Of a DNA stretch of 64,000 nt, positions 26,051-34,467 are shown piece after piece. The notes beneath the pieces are model-generated. The model ran no database searches. It was given only the letters and a program-made list of their open reading frames with translations, and was not told the origin of the DNA. The DNA is from Streptomyces lomondensis. GTDB lineage: Bacteria > Actinomycetota > Actinomycetes > Streptomycetales > Streptomycetaceae. The stretch spans positions 1,147,581-1,211,580 of the forward strand of contig NZ_BMWC01000001.1 of the NCBI RefSeq assembly GCF_014651035.1, in the 5' to 3' direction. Each line of letters begins with the position of its first letter. Position 1 is the first letter of the stretch. A program made the position numbers and the translations under genes.

Positions 26051-26263
26051 ATGGCGGCATGGACGTGGCGGTTCGAGAAGACCGACGGGACGGAGGTCCA
26101 GCCCGCGGTGCCGCCGGAGGAGTTCCCCACCCAGGGGGACGCCGAGTCCTGGATCGGGGAGCACTGGAAGGCGCTGAAGGAGGGCGGTGCCGACCAGGTG
26201 CGGCTGTTCGAGGACGCCACGGAGATCTACGGGCCGATGAGCCTGCACGCGGCCGAGGCGTGA
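26051..26263 (+). CDS. Small conserved hypothetical protein
   Basis: A 70-residue acidic protein beginning MAAWTWRFEKTDGTEVQPAV, without signal or membrane segment. It has a Trp-rich start, a central SWIGEHWKALKEGGADQVRL helix and a short beta-like end (LFEDATEIYGPMSL). This arrangement recurs in short uncharacterised actinobacterial proteins; no function is known to me. A good GGAGGCGTAC ribosome binding site stands directly before the ATG, and a strong terminator hairpin follows at 26269, so it is a monocistronic gene. Confidence 0.8.
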   Translation: MAAWTWRFEKTDGTEVQPAVPPEEFPTQGDAESWIGEHWKALKEGGADQVRLFEDATEIYGPMSLHAAEA

Positions 26264-26268
26264 GCCGG

Positions 26269-26293
26269 GGGCGGGGGCCGACGGCCCTCGCCC
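26269..26293. terminator. Bidirectional terminator hairpin
   Basis: GGGCGGGGGCC and GGCCCTCGCCC pair over eleven bases with one wobble around a GAC loop, between the convergent small gene (ends 26263) and methyltransferase gene (ends 26321). Confidence 0.65.
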
Positions 26294-26320
26294 ACCCCTC
26301 TGCCCGGCAGTTCCGGGTGA

Positions 26321-27109
26321 TCAGCCCCGTACGCCGCACAGGTGCAGCAGCGCCGCCACCCCGCGGTACGGATCCGTCCGCCCGGCCTTCTCCTCCACCG
26401 CGAGCAGCGTCTCCACGTCGGCCGGGACCTCCGCGCCGTCCGCCGCCGTGTCCGTGAACACCCGCACCCCGTACCAGGCGTGCAGCGGCGCCCCGATCCC
26501 GGCGAGCGTCGACGTCAGGTCCTTCAGCCGGTCCGCCCGTACGTCGAGCCCCAGCCGGTTCCGGTAGGCGGTCGTGTCGAACGCGGCCAGCGCGCCCGAC
26601 CAGTCGCCGGACAGCCCGGGCCGGATCGCGAGCGCGTCCCCGTTGCGCACGAGCAGGGACAGCAGACCGCCCGGCGCGAGCATCCGGGCCAGGCCCGCCA
26701 GCAGCGGGTCGGGCTCCTCGACGTACATCAGCACGCCGTGGCAGAGCACCACGTCGAAGCTGCCCGGCAGGAAGTGCACCCCGGTGTCGCGGCCGTCGCC
26801 CTCGATGATCCGCATCCGCTCCCGGATGCCCTCCGGTTCCCCGGCGAGGGACTCCCGGGCCGCGGCGATCATCTTCGGGTCCTGCTCCAGACCGGTCACC
26901 TGGTGCCCGGCCCGGGCCAGCCGCAGTGCCTGCGTGCCCTGGCCCATCCCCACGTCGAGCACCCGCAGCCGCTGCCCGACCGGGAACCGGCCGACTATCT
27001 GCTCGTCCAGCTGGCGGGTCACCAGCTCCTGGCGGACGACATCGCGCAGCCCGCCCAGCTCGTCCAGCCAGGCATCCGCCGCACCCCCGGAGAACGGCGT
27101 CGTGGTCAG
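26321..27109 (-). CDS. SAM-dependent methyltransferase (CmoM/SmtA-like)
   Basis: A 262-residue class I methyltransferase. Motif I is LRVLDVGMGQGTQALRLA near residue 47, followed by VTGLEQDPKMI, an acidic loop GDGRDTG and FDVVLCHGVLMYVEEPDPLL, typical of SmtA/CmoM-type enzymes (tRNA wobble uridine or small-molecule methylation). No ATG, GTG or TTG stands at the expected N-terminus. The best start is a CTG at 27107-27109 whose bases overlap the upstream gene's stop as CTGA, parallel to the usual ATGA coupling. An upstream GTG at 27295 would require a 190-base overlap with the DUF3043 gene. Confidence 0.82.
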   Translation of the reverse strand: MTTTPFSGGAADAWLDELGGLRDVVRQELVTRQLDEQIVGRFPVGQRLRVLDVGMGQGTQALRLARAGHQVTGLEQDPKMIAAARESLAGEPEGIRERMRIIEGDGRDTGVHFLPGSFDVVLCHGVLMYVEEPDPLLAGLARMLAPGGLLSLLVRNGDALAIRPGLSGDWSGALAAFDTTAYRNRLGLDVRADRLKDLTSTLAGIGAPLHAWYGVRVFTDTAADGAEVPADVETLLAVEEKAGRTDPYRGVAALLHLCGVRG

Positions 27110-27705
27110 GGCCGCTCTCCGCGCTTGACCTGGGGCTTCGGCAGCCGGAGCCGGCGCATCTGGAGGGAGCGCATCAGGGCGTAGGCGACGGCGCCGCGCT
27201 TGTTCTCGCCCGCGAAGCGCTCGTTCAGCTGCTTCTTCAGGCGGAAGCCGGTGACGAACGAGTCGAGCACGATCAGCACGATCACCACGAGCCACAGCAG
27301 CAGCGCGATGTTCTGGAGCGCGGCCACCCGCACCATGCTCAGCACGAGGATGACCACGGCCATCGGCAGGAAGAACTCCGCGATGTTGAACCGCGAGTCG
27401 ACGAAGTCGCGGGCGAACCGGCGGACCGGTCCCTTGTCACGCGCGGGCAGGTACCGCTCGTCGCCGCTCGCCAGCGCCTGGCGCTGGCGCTCCAGCGCGC
27501 TGCGGCGCTCCTCGCGCTGCCGCTTGGCGGCCTCCTTCCGCGTCATCGACGTGTTGGCGACGCTGCGGCGCTGGGACTGGGCCTCACTGCGCTTGGGCGT
27601 GGGCCTGCCCTTCGGGGCCTGCGGGTCGCGGGGCTGCTTGGAGAAGTTCACCGGCGCCTTGTCGGCTGCCTGGGACTTCTCATCCTTCGCACGGCTACGG
27701 AACAC
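27106..27705 (-). CDS. DUF3043 domain-containing membrane protein
   Basis: About 199 residues. A basic, charged N-terminal half (RPTPKRSEAQSQRR, then RKEAAKRQREERRSALERQR) is followed by FARDFVDSRFNIAEFFLP and two hydrophobic helices (about 120-165), then a basic tail. This is the DUF3043 pattern of actinobacteria; no biochemical role is known. I start at the GTG at 27705 (MFRSRAKDEK), which matches the usual family N-terminus as I recall it; the ATG at 27735 would add ten residues and is also possible. The stop overlaps the methyltransferase start. Confidence 0.83.
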   Translation of the reverse strand: MFRSRAKDEKSQAADKAPVNFSKQPRDPQAPKGRPTPKRSEAQSQRRSVANTSMTRKEAAKRQREERRSALERQRQALASGDERYLPARDKGPVRRFARDFVDSRFNIAEFFLPMAVVILVLSMVRVAALQNIALLLWLVVIVLIVLDSFVTGFRLKKQLNERFAGENKRGAVAYALMRSLQMRRLRLPKPQVKRGERP

Positions 27706-28011
27706 AAAACCCAAGGGTAAGGGCTTCCCGGGCATGGACCCCAGTCCCGTGGGGAACGATCCGGCAACACCAGTCGTCTGTAAGGGGACAGAGGGGACGT
27801 TGCGTACGCACCCGGCCGTTCCCCGGGATGTACGCCTCCGGTAACCCCGGGGATCACCTACTCCCTACGCCGGAGCGGGAGCGCACGCAGTCGTCCTTGG
27901 GGATGAGCGCATCCGTCCCCGAACAGTGCGGTAATGGATGCAGGGCCCGTACTGTGGGTTCTGTCGCAGGAGCAGCTGCCGGAGTCGGTCAGAAGGGGGC
28001 GCGCGAAGCCC

Positions 28012-28809
28012 ATGAGCGGTGTCATGAAGCGTATGGGGATGATCTTCCGCGCGAAGGCGAACAAGGCCCTTGACCGGGCCGAGGACCCGCGCGAGACCCT
28101 CGATTACTCGTACCAGAAGCAGCTGGAGCTGCTCCAGAAGGTCCGCCGGGGCGTCGCCGACGTGGCGACCTCCCGCAAGCGCCTGGAGCTCCAGCTGAAC
28201 CAGTTGCAGTCGCAGTCCACCAAGCTGGAGGACCAGGGCCGCAAGGCGCTCGCGCTGGGCCGGGAGGACCTGGCCCGGGAAGCGCTCTCGCGCCGGGCCG
28301 CCCTCCAGCAGCAGGTGACCGACCTGGAGACCCAGCACGCGACGCTCCAGGGCGAGGAGGAGAAGCTCACCCTCGCGGCCCAGCGGCTCCAGGCCAAGGT
28401 CGACGCCTTCCGTACGAAGAAGGAGACGATCAAGGCGACGTACACGGCGGCCCAGGCGCAGACCCGGATCGGCGAGGCCTTCTCCGGCATCTCCGAGGAG
28501 ATGGGCGACGTCGGCCTGGCCATCCAGCGCGCCGAGGACAAGACGGCCCAGCTCCAGGCCCGCGCCGGCGCGATCGACGAGCTCCTCGCCTCCGGGGCCC
28601 TCGACGACCAGTCCGGCATGCACAAGGACGACATCCAGGCCGAGCTGGACCGGCTCTCCGGTGGTACGGATGTAGAGCTGGAACTCCAGCGCATGAAGGC
28701 CGAGCTGGCAGGCGGCCCGAGCGCCGGGAAGCAGGCCATCGAAGGCGGCACGGGCCAGCAGCAGTCCCAGCAGCAGCCGCAGGACACCCCGCGCTTCGAC
28801 AAGCAGTAG
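28012..28809 (+). CDS. pspA: Phage shock protein A / IM30 family protein
   Basis: A 265-residue peripheral membrane protein that stabilises damaged membranes by forming ESCRT-III-like scaffolds. The amphipathic N-terminus (MKRMGMIFRAKANKALDRAE) is followed by the PspA signature EDPRETLDYSYQKQLELLQK and a long coiled coil to about residue 220. A Gln-rich tail (QQQSQQQPQ) ends it. ATG at 28012 behind AAGGGGG; an ATG four codons later is possible. A PspAA gene follows after 23 bases, as usual in actinobacteria, and a two-component system comes next. Confidence 0.92.
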   Translation: MSGVMKRMGMIFRAKANKALDRAEDPRETLDYSYQKQLELLQKVRRGVADVATSRKRLELQLNQLQSQSTKLEDQGRKALALGREDLAREALSRRAALQQQVTDLETQHATLQGEEEKLTLAAQRLQAKVDAFRTKKETIKATYTAAQAQTRIGEAFSGISEEMGDVGLAIQRAEDKTAQLQARAGAIDELLASGALDDQSGMHKDDIQAELDRLSGGTDVELELQRMKAELAGGPSAGKQAIEGGTGQQQSQQQPQDTPRFDKQ

Positions 28810-28832
28810 GGGCCCACGCCTAGGAGGGCGAC

Positions 28833-29111
28833 ATGATCGTACGGATCATGGGGGAGGGCCAGGTGAGGCTGGCCGACGGCCACCTCACCGAACTGAACAA
28901 GCTGGACGACGAGCTCCTGGCGGAAATGGAGAACGGCGACGGCCCCGGCTTCCGCCGCACCCTCCAGGCCCTGCTGGCCAGGGTCCGCGACCTGGGCGAA
29001 CCCCTGCCGGACGACTTCCTGGAGCCGTCCGAACTGATCCTGCCGTCCCCGGACGCGACGCTGGAGGAAGTCAGGGAGCTCCTGAGCGACGACGGCCTGA
29101 TTCCGGGGTGA
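28833..29111 (+). CDS. pspAA: PspA-associated protein PspAA
   Basis: A 92-residue protein, MIVRIMGEGQVRLADGHLTE, with NKLDDELLAEMENGD and a C-terminal LPSPDATLEEVRELLSDDGL, the standard PspAA arrangement. It regularly accompanies PspA genes in actinobacteria and probably tunes PspA at the membrane. GGAGGGCGAC stands before the ATG. A GC hairpin near 29190-29204 separates it from the histidine kinase gene. Confidence 0.88.
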   Translation: MIVRIMGEGQVRLADGHLTELNKLDDELLAEMENGDGPGFRRTLQALLARVRDLGEPLPDDFLEPSELILPSPDATLEEVRELLSDDGLIPG

Positions 29112-29226
29112 GTGCCGCTCAGGCCAGTGGTCCATGTGTCCAGCCCGTCCGGCGATCGAGGACGAGGCCGTTCAGGCCGATGGGGGGCTGGGGGCGCGGC
29201 CCCCGGCCCGGCTACCGTAAACACCC

Positions 29227-30447
29227 GTGAGCACCCTCGCGCGGGCCAGATGCCAGGCCAAGGCGCACCCCCTGGCCATGGACGCCGTACTCGCCGCGGC
29301 CGTCCTGGTCTGCATGGTCGCCGGCTCCTTCGTGGAGCCCCACCGCCGCGACAGCGTCAGCTGGGCCCTGCGCACCCCCGACTCCCTCAGCCTGCTCCTC
29401 ATAGCCTTCAGCGCCGCCGCCCTGGTCTTCCGCCGCCGCGCCCCCATGACGGTCCTCGCCCTCACCGGCACCTTCTCCGTCGTCGAGTCCGCCACCGGCG
29501 ACCCCCGCGCCCCGGTCGCCATGTCGGCGGTCATCGCCCTGTACACCGTCGCCTCCACCACCGACCGTCCCACCACCTGGCGCGTCGGCCTGCTCACCAT
29601 CACCGTGCTGACCGGTGTCGCCATGGCCGCCGGCAGCCTGCCCTGGTACGCCCAGGAGAACCTGGCGATCTTCGCCTGGACCGGCATCGGCGCCACCGCG
29701 GGCGACGCCGTCCGCAGCCGCCGGGCCTTCGTCCAGGCCATCCGCGAACGCGCCGAACGCGCCGAACGCACCCGCGAGGAGGAGGCCCGCCGCCGGGTCG
29801 CCGAGGAGCGCCTGCGCATCGCCCGCGACCTGCACGACGTCGTCGCGCACCACATCGCCCTGGTCAACGTCCAGGCCGGGGTCGCCGCGCACGTCATGGA
29901 CAAGCGCCCCGACCAGGCCAAGGAGGCTCTCGCGCACGTCCGGGAGGCCAGCCGCTCCGCGCTCAACGAACTGCGCGCCACGGTCGGCCTGCTCCGGCAG
30001 TCCGGCGACCCGGAGGCCCCCACCGAACCCGCCCCGGGCCTGGACCGCCTCGACGAACTCACCGGCACCTTCCGCAGCGCCGGCCTGCACATCGAGGTCG
30101 CCCGCGCCGACCAGGGCACCACCCTCCCCGCAGCCGTCGACCTGGCCGCCTACCGGATCATCCAGGAGGCGCTGACGAACGTGCAGAAGCACGCGGGGCC
30201 GCAGGCCAAGGCCGAGGTCAGCGTCGTACGCGTCGGACCGAACATCGAGATCACCGTGCTCGACGAGGGCAACGGCGAGGACGCGGACCCGGGCAGCGGC
30301 GGCGGCCACGGGCTGCTCGGCATGCGCGAGCGCGTCACCGCGCTGCGCGGCACCCTCACCACCGGTCCCCGCTACGGCGGCGGTTTCCGCGTCCATGCGA
30401 TCCTGCCGGTCAAGAACCGCACACCGACCGGGGAGGACCCCGCATGA
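29227..30447 (+). CDS. Sensor histidine kinase, NarL/HisKA_3 type
   Basis: A 406-residue membrane kinase. The N-terminal 160 residues contain about five hydrophobic segments and little extracellular sequence. A cytoplasmic coiled coil rich in Arg/Glu (RERAERAERTREEEARRRVA) leads to the HisKA_3 box RIARDLHDVVAHHIALV with the phosphorylated His, then the ATPase domain (ALTNVQKHAG as N box, GHGLLGMRERV as G box). GTG start at 29227; the stop overlaps the regulator's ATG (ATGA). It probably senses the membrane state through its helices. Its neighbours are PspA and an RND transporter, which may be its targets. Confidence 0.92.
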   Translation: MSTLARARCQAKAHPLAMDAVLAAAVLVCMVAGSFVEPHRRDSVSWALRTPDSLSLLLIAFSAAALVFRRRAPMTVLALTGTFSVVESATGDPRAPVAMSAVIALYTVASTTDRPTTWRVGLLTITVLTGVAMAAGSLPWYAQENLAIFAWTGIGATAGDAVRSRRAFVQAIRERAERAERTREEEARRRVAEERLRIARDLHDVVAHHIALVNVQAGVAAHVMDKRPDQAKEALAHVREASRSALNELRATVGLLRQSGDPEAPTEPAPGLDRLDELTGTFRSAGLHIEVARADQGTTLPAAVDLAAYRIIQEALTNVQKHAGPQAKAEVSVVRVGPNIEITVLDEGNGEDADPGSGGGHGLLGMRERVTALRGTLTTGPRYGGGFRVHAILPVKNRTPTGEDPA

Positions 30448-31127
30448 CGATCCGTGTCCTGCTCGCCGACGACCAGGCGCTGCTCCGCAGCGCCTTTCGT
30501 GTGCTCGTCGACTCCGAGCCCGACATGGAGGTGGTGGGGGAGGCGTCCGACGGCGCCGAAGCGGTCCGGCTGACGAAGGAGCAGCGCGCCGACGTCGTCC
30601 TCATGGACATCCGCATGCCCGGCACCGACGGTCTCGCGGCGACCCGCATGATCAGCGCCGACCCGGACCTCGCCGACGTCCGCGTGGTCATCCTGACGAC
30701 GTTCGAGGTCGACGACTACGTGGTGCAGTCGCTGCGCGCCGGGGCCTCCGGCTTCCTCGGCAAGGGTGCCGAGCCCGAGGAACTGCTCAACGCCATCCGG
30801 ATCGCGGCCGGCGGCCAGGCGCTGCTCTCCCCGGCGGCCACCACGGGTCTGATCGCCCGTTTCCTCGCCCAGCGGGACCCGGCCGACGGCGACCGCGACC
30901 CGGCCCGCGGTGAGCGGCTGGATTCGCTCACCGTCCGGGAGCGGGAAGTCCTGGTCCAGGTCGCCGGCGGCCACTCCAACGACGAGATCGCCGAACGGCT
31001 GGAGGTCAGCCCGCTGACGGTGAAGACGCACGTCAACCGGGCCATGGCCAAGCTGGGCGCCCGTGACCGGGCCCAACTGGTCGTCATCGCGTACGAATCC
31101 GGCCTGGTCCGTCCAAGGGTGGAGTGA
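30444..31127 (+). CDS. Response regulator, NarL/LuxR type
   Basis: A 227-residue regulator. The receiver domain has the acidic pair LLADDQALLR (Asp9-Asp10), the phosphorylation Asp in VVLMDIRMPG near residue 55 and the Lys in FLGKGAEPEEL. The C-terminal LuxR-type helix-turn-helix is LTVREREVLVQVAGGHSNDE and then LEVSPLTVKTHVNRAMAKLG. It is coded with the preceding kinase by ATGA overlap. The RND transporter gene starts 160 bases downstream with its own probable promoter region. Confidence 0.94.
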   Translation: MTIRVLLADDQALLRSAFRVLVDSEPDMEVVGEASDGAEAVRLTKEQRADVVLMDIRMPGTDGLAATRMISADPDLADVRVVILTTFEVDDYVVQSLRAGASGFLGKGAEPEELLNAIRIAAGGQALLSPAATTGLIARFLAQRDPADGDRDPARGERLDSLTVREREVLVQVAGGHSNDEIAERLEVSPLTVKTHVNRAMAKLGARDRAQLVVIAYESGLVRPRVE

Positions 31128-31286
31128 GTTCGACCCGGGCGTACTGCGCCGGGAGTATGCGCCGTATAAGGAAATGGACCTGCGGTCTACGAAAACGCGT
31201 TCCCCGATGGCTCAGGGTGTAGGGGCGGGCGCTCATCTGCGCGCTCGCTGCCGCTTCTGCCGTTAACAGAAGAGAGACCCTCACCC

Positions 31287-34200
31287 ATGTCCTGGCTGTC
31301 GAGATTCAGCCTCGCGCAACGGGCCCTGATAGGGCTGATGTCGATCATCGCGCTCGTCTTCGGGGCGATCGCGATACCCCAGCTCAAGCAGCAGCTGCTG
31401 CCCACCATCGAACTGCCCATGGTGTCCGTGCTCGCGCCGTACCAGGGCGCGTCCCCGGACGTGGTCGAGAAGCAGGTCGTCGAACCCATCGAGGACAGTC
31501 TCGAAGCCGTCGACGGCATCAGCGGCGTCACCTCCACCGCCAGCGAGGGCAACGCCGTGATCATGGCGTCCTTCGACTACGGCAGCGGCACCGAGCAACT
31601 CGTCGCGGACGTCCAGCAGGCCGTCAACCGGGCCCGCGTCCAGCTCCCGGACGAAGTGGACCCGCAGGTCGTCGCCGGTTCCACGGACGACATCCCGACC
31701 GTCGTCCTCGCCGTCACCTCCGGCCGGGACCAGCAGGCCCTGGCCGACCAGCTCGACAAGACCGTCGTGCCGGACCTGAAGAGCATCGACGGTGTCGGCC
31801 AGGTCACCGTCGACGGCGTACGGGACCTCCAGGTCACCGTCACGCCCGACGACGCGAAGCTGGCCAAGGCCGGTCTGACCTCGCTGTCCCTCTCCCAGGC
31901 GCTCGAGGCGGGCGGCGCGACCGTCCCGGCCGGCTCCTTCGACGAGGGCGGCGCCAACCGCACCGTCCAGGTCGGCGGCGGCTTCACCTCGCTGAAGCAG
32001 ATCCAGGACCTGATGGTCACGGGCGAGCCCGGCAAGGGCAAGCCGGTGCGCCTCGGCGACGTCGCCACGGTGAAGCAGCAGGAGGCCCCGGCCGACTCCA
32101 TCACCCGCACCGACGGCAGGCCCAGCCTCGCCGTCGCCGTCACCATGGACCGCGACGGCAGCGCGGTCGCCATCTCCGACGCCGTCCGGGACAAGCTGCC
32201 CGACCTGCGCGAGGACCTCGGCTCCGGCGCGACCCTCACGGTCGTCAGCGACCAGGGCCCGGCCGTGTCCAAGTCCATCAAGGGCCTGACCACCGAGGGC
32301 GCGCTCGGTCTGCTCTTCGCCGTCCTGGTGATCCTGGTCTTCCTCGCCTCGATCCGCTCCACCCTCGTGACGGCGGTGTCCATCCCGCTGTCCGTGGTCC
32401 TCGCCCTGATCGTGCTGTGGACGCGCGACCTGTCGCTGAACGTCCTCACGCTGGGCGCCCTGACCATCGCCATCGGCCGGGTCGTCGACGACTCGATCGT
32501 GGTCCTGGAGAACATCAAGCGGCACCTCGGCTACGGCGAGGAGCGCCACTCGGCCATCCTCAACGCGGTGCGCGAGGTCGCCGGCGCGGTGACGTCCTCG
32601 ACGCTCACCACGGTCGCGGTGTTCCTGCCGATCGGCCTGGTCGGCGGCATGGTGGGCGAGCTGTTCGGCTCGTTCAGCCTCACCGTGACGGCCGCGCTGC
32701 TGGCGTCCCTGCTCGTCTCCCTGACGGTCGTACCGGTCCTGTCGTACTGGTTCCTGCGGCCCCCGAAGGGCACCCCCGAGGACGCGGACGAGGCACGCCG
32801 CCTCGCCGAGGAGAAGGAGGCCAGGAGCCGCCTCCAGCGCCTCTACGTCCCGGTCCTGCGCTTCGCGACCCGCCGCCGCCTCACCAGCGTGGCTCTCGCG
32901 ATCGTCGTCCTCGTCGGCACGTTCGGCATGGCGCCGCTGCTGAAGACGAACTTCTTCGACCAGGGCGAGGTCGAGGTCCTCACCGTCAAGCAGGAGCTGA
33001 AGCCCGGCACCAGCCTCGCGGCGACCGACGCCCAGGCGAAGAAGGTCGAGCGGCTGCTCTCCGAGACCAAGGGCGTGAAGGACTACCAGGTCACGGTCGG
33101 CTCGTCCGGCTTCATGGCCGCCTTCGGCGGCGGCACGGACACCAACCAGGCCTCGTACCAGGTGATGCTGGACGACTCGGCGTCGGCCGAGGACGTCCAG
33201 GACAGCATCGAGAAGGGCCTGGCCGGGCTGAAGGGCATCGGCACGACCACGATCGCCGCCGGTGACGGGTTCGGCGCCCAGGACCTCAGCGTGGTCGTGA
33301 AGGCCGCCGACGCCGAGGTACTGCGGACGGCGGCCGAGGAGGTCCGCAAGACGGTCGCCTCGCTCGACGACGTCACGGACGTCACCAGCGACCTGTCGCA
33401 GAGCGTGCCGCGCATCTCGGTCAAGGCCAACGACAAGGCGGCCGCGGCCGGCTTCGACGACCAGACCCTCGGCGCCGTCGTCGCCCAGGCCGTCCGCGGT
33501 ACCCCGGCGGCCAAGGCGGTCCTGGACGACACCGAGCGCGACGTCGTCATCCGCTCGGCGAAGCCCGCCAAGACGCTGAAGCAGCTCCAGGACCTGCGCG
33601 TGGGCGCGGTGAAGCTCGGCGACATCGCGACGGTCGAGCTGGTCGACGGCCCGGTCTCCATGACCCGCATCGACGGCCAGCGCGCGGCCACCATCACCGC
33701 GAAGCCGACCGGCGACAACACCGGCGCGGTCAGCACCCAGCTCCAGTCCGAGATCAACGGGCTGAAGCTCCCGGACGGCGCCACGGCGTCGATCGGCGGT
33801 GTCTCCGAGGACCAGGACGAGGCGTTCGCCAACCTGGGCCTGGCGATGCTCGCGGCGATCGCGATCGTCTTCATGCTGCTGGTCGGCACCTTCCGGTCCC
33901 TGGTCCAGCCGCTGATCCTGCTCGTCTCCATCCCGTTCGCGGCCACCGGCGCGATCGGCCTCCTGGTCGCCACCGGCACCCCGATGGGCGTCCCCGCGAT
34001 GATCGGCATGCTGATGCTGATCGGCATCGTGGTGACCAACGCGATCGTGCTGATCGACCTGATCAACCAGTACCGCAAGCAGGGCTACGGCGTCGTCGAG
34101 GCCGTGGTCGAGGGCGGCCGGCACCGGCTGCGCCCGATCCTCATGACCGCCCTGGCGACGATCTTCGCCCTGCTGCCGATGGCCCTCGGCATCACCGGCG

Positions 34201-34403
34201 AGGGCGGCTTCATCGCCCAGCCACTGGCCGTGGTGGTGATCGGCGGCCTGGTGACGTCGACCCTGCTGACGCTGCTGCTGGTACCGACGCTGTACGCGAT
34301 GGTCGAACTCCGTAAGGAGCGCCGGGCGAAGAAGCGGGCGGCGAAGAAGGGCCTTCCGGCCCAGGAGAAGGCCGCGCAGGAGCCGGAGCCGGCTCAGGTC
34401 TGA
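31287..34403 (+). CDS. RND-family efflux transporter permease (AcrB/HAE1-like)
   Basis: A 1038-residue proton-driven exporter with the internal two-fold repeat of RND pumps: helix 1 at about 12-30, a large external loop, helices 2-6, a second external loop and helices 8-12. The proton-relay Asp pair is visible in helix 4 (AIGRVVDDSIVVLENI). The AcrB-type N-terminus (SLAQRALIGLMSIIALVFG, then PTIELPMVSVLAPYQGASP) is also clear. No periplasmic adaptor or outer-membrane channel gene is adjacent, as expected for a Gram-positive host, so it acts without a tripartite conduit. Substrate unknown. ATG after an AGAAGAGAG site; a terminator follows. Confidence 0.92.
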   Translation: MSWLSRFSLAQRALIGLMSIIALVFGAIAIPQLKQQLLPTIELPMVSVLAPYQGASPDVVEKQVVEPIEDSLEAVDGISGVTSTASEGNAVIMASFDYGSGTEQLVADVQQAVNRARVQLPDEVDPQVVAGSTDDIPTVVLAVTSGRDQQALADQLDKTVVPDLKSIDGVGQVTVDGVRDLQVTVTPDDAKLAKAGLTSLSLSQALEAGGATVPAGSFDEGGANRTVQVGGGFTSLKQIQDLMVTGEPGKGKPVRLGDVATVKQQEAPADSITRTDGRPSLAVAVTMDRDGSAVAISDAVRDKLPDLREDLGSGATLTVVSDQGPAVSKSIKGLTTEGALGLLFAVLVILVFLASIRSTLVTAVSIPLSVVLALIVLWTRDLSLNVLTLGALTIAIGRVVDDSIVVLENIKRHLGYGEERHSAILNAVREVAGAVTSSTLTTVAVFLPIGLVGGMVGELFGSFSLTVTAALLASLLVSLTVVPVLSYWFLRPPKGTPEDADEARRLAEEKEARSRLQRLYVPVLRFATRRRLTSVALAIVVLVGTFGMAPLLKTNFFDQGEVEVLTVKQELKPGTSLAATDAQAKKVERLLSETKGVKDYQVTVGSSGFMAAFGGGTDTNQASYQVMLDDSASAEDVQDSIEKGLAGLKGIGTTTIAAGDGFGAQDLSVVVKAADAEVLRTAAEEVRKTVASLDDVTDVTSDLSQSVPRISVKANDKAAAAGFDDQTLGAVVAQAVRGTPAAKAVLDDTERDVVIRSAKPAKTLKQLQDLRVGAVKLGDIATVELVDGPVSMTRIDGQRAATITAKPTGDNTGAVSTQLQSEINGLKLPDGATASIGGVSEDQDEAFANLGLAMLAAIAIVFMLLVGTFRSLVQPLILLVSIPFAATGAIGLLVATGTPMGVPAMIGMLMLIGIVVTNAIVLIDLINQYRKQGYGVVEAVVEGGRHRLRPILMTALATIFALLPMALGITGEGGFIAQPLAVVVIGGLVTSTLLTLLLVPTLYAMVELRKERRAKKRAAKKGLPAQEKAAQEPEPAQV

Positions 34404-34421
34404 CTCCCGTAGGACGACGGA

Positions 34422-34447
34422 GGCCCACCCGGGACACCGGGTGGGCC
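34422..34447. terminator. Bidirectional terminator hairpin
   Basis: GGCCCACCCGG and CCGGGTGGGCC form a perfect eleven-base stem with a GACA loop, followed by TT, between the convergent RND transporter and nadA genes. Confidence 0.8.
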
Positions 34448-34467
34448 TTCGCCCTGTACGAGACCGG

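Noticed and set aside
29190..29204. GC hairpin between pspAA and the histidine kinase gene as a terminator
   Set aside because: Only a six-base stem in a G/C run, without a U tract; too weak to call as a separate feature.
31281..34124. A 947-codon minus-strand open frame opposite the RND transporter
   Set aside because: The translation is Asp/Arg/His low complexity; the plus strand encodes a full RND pump.
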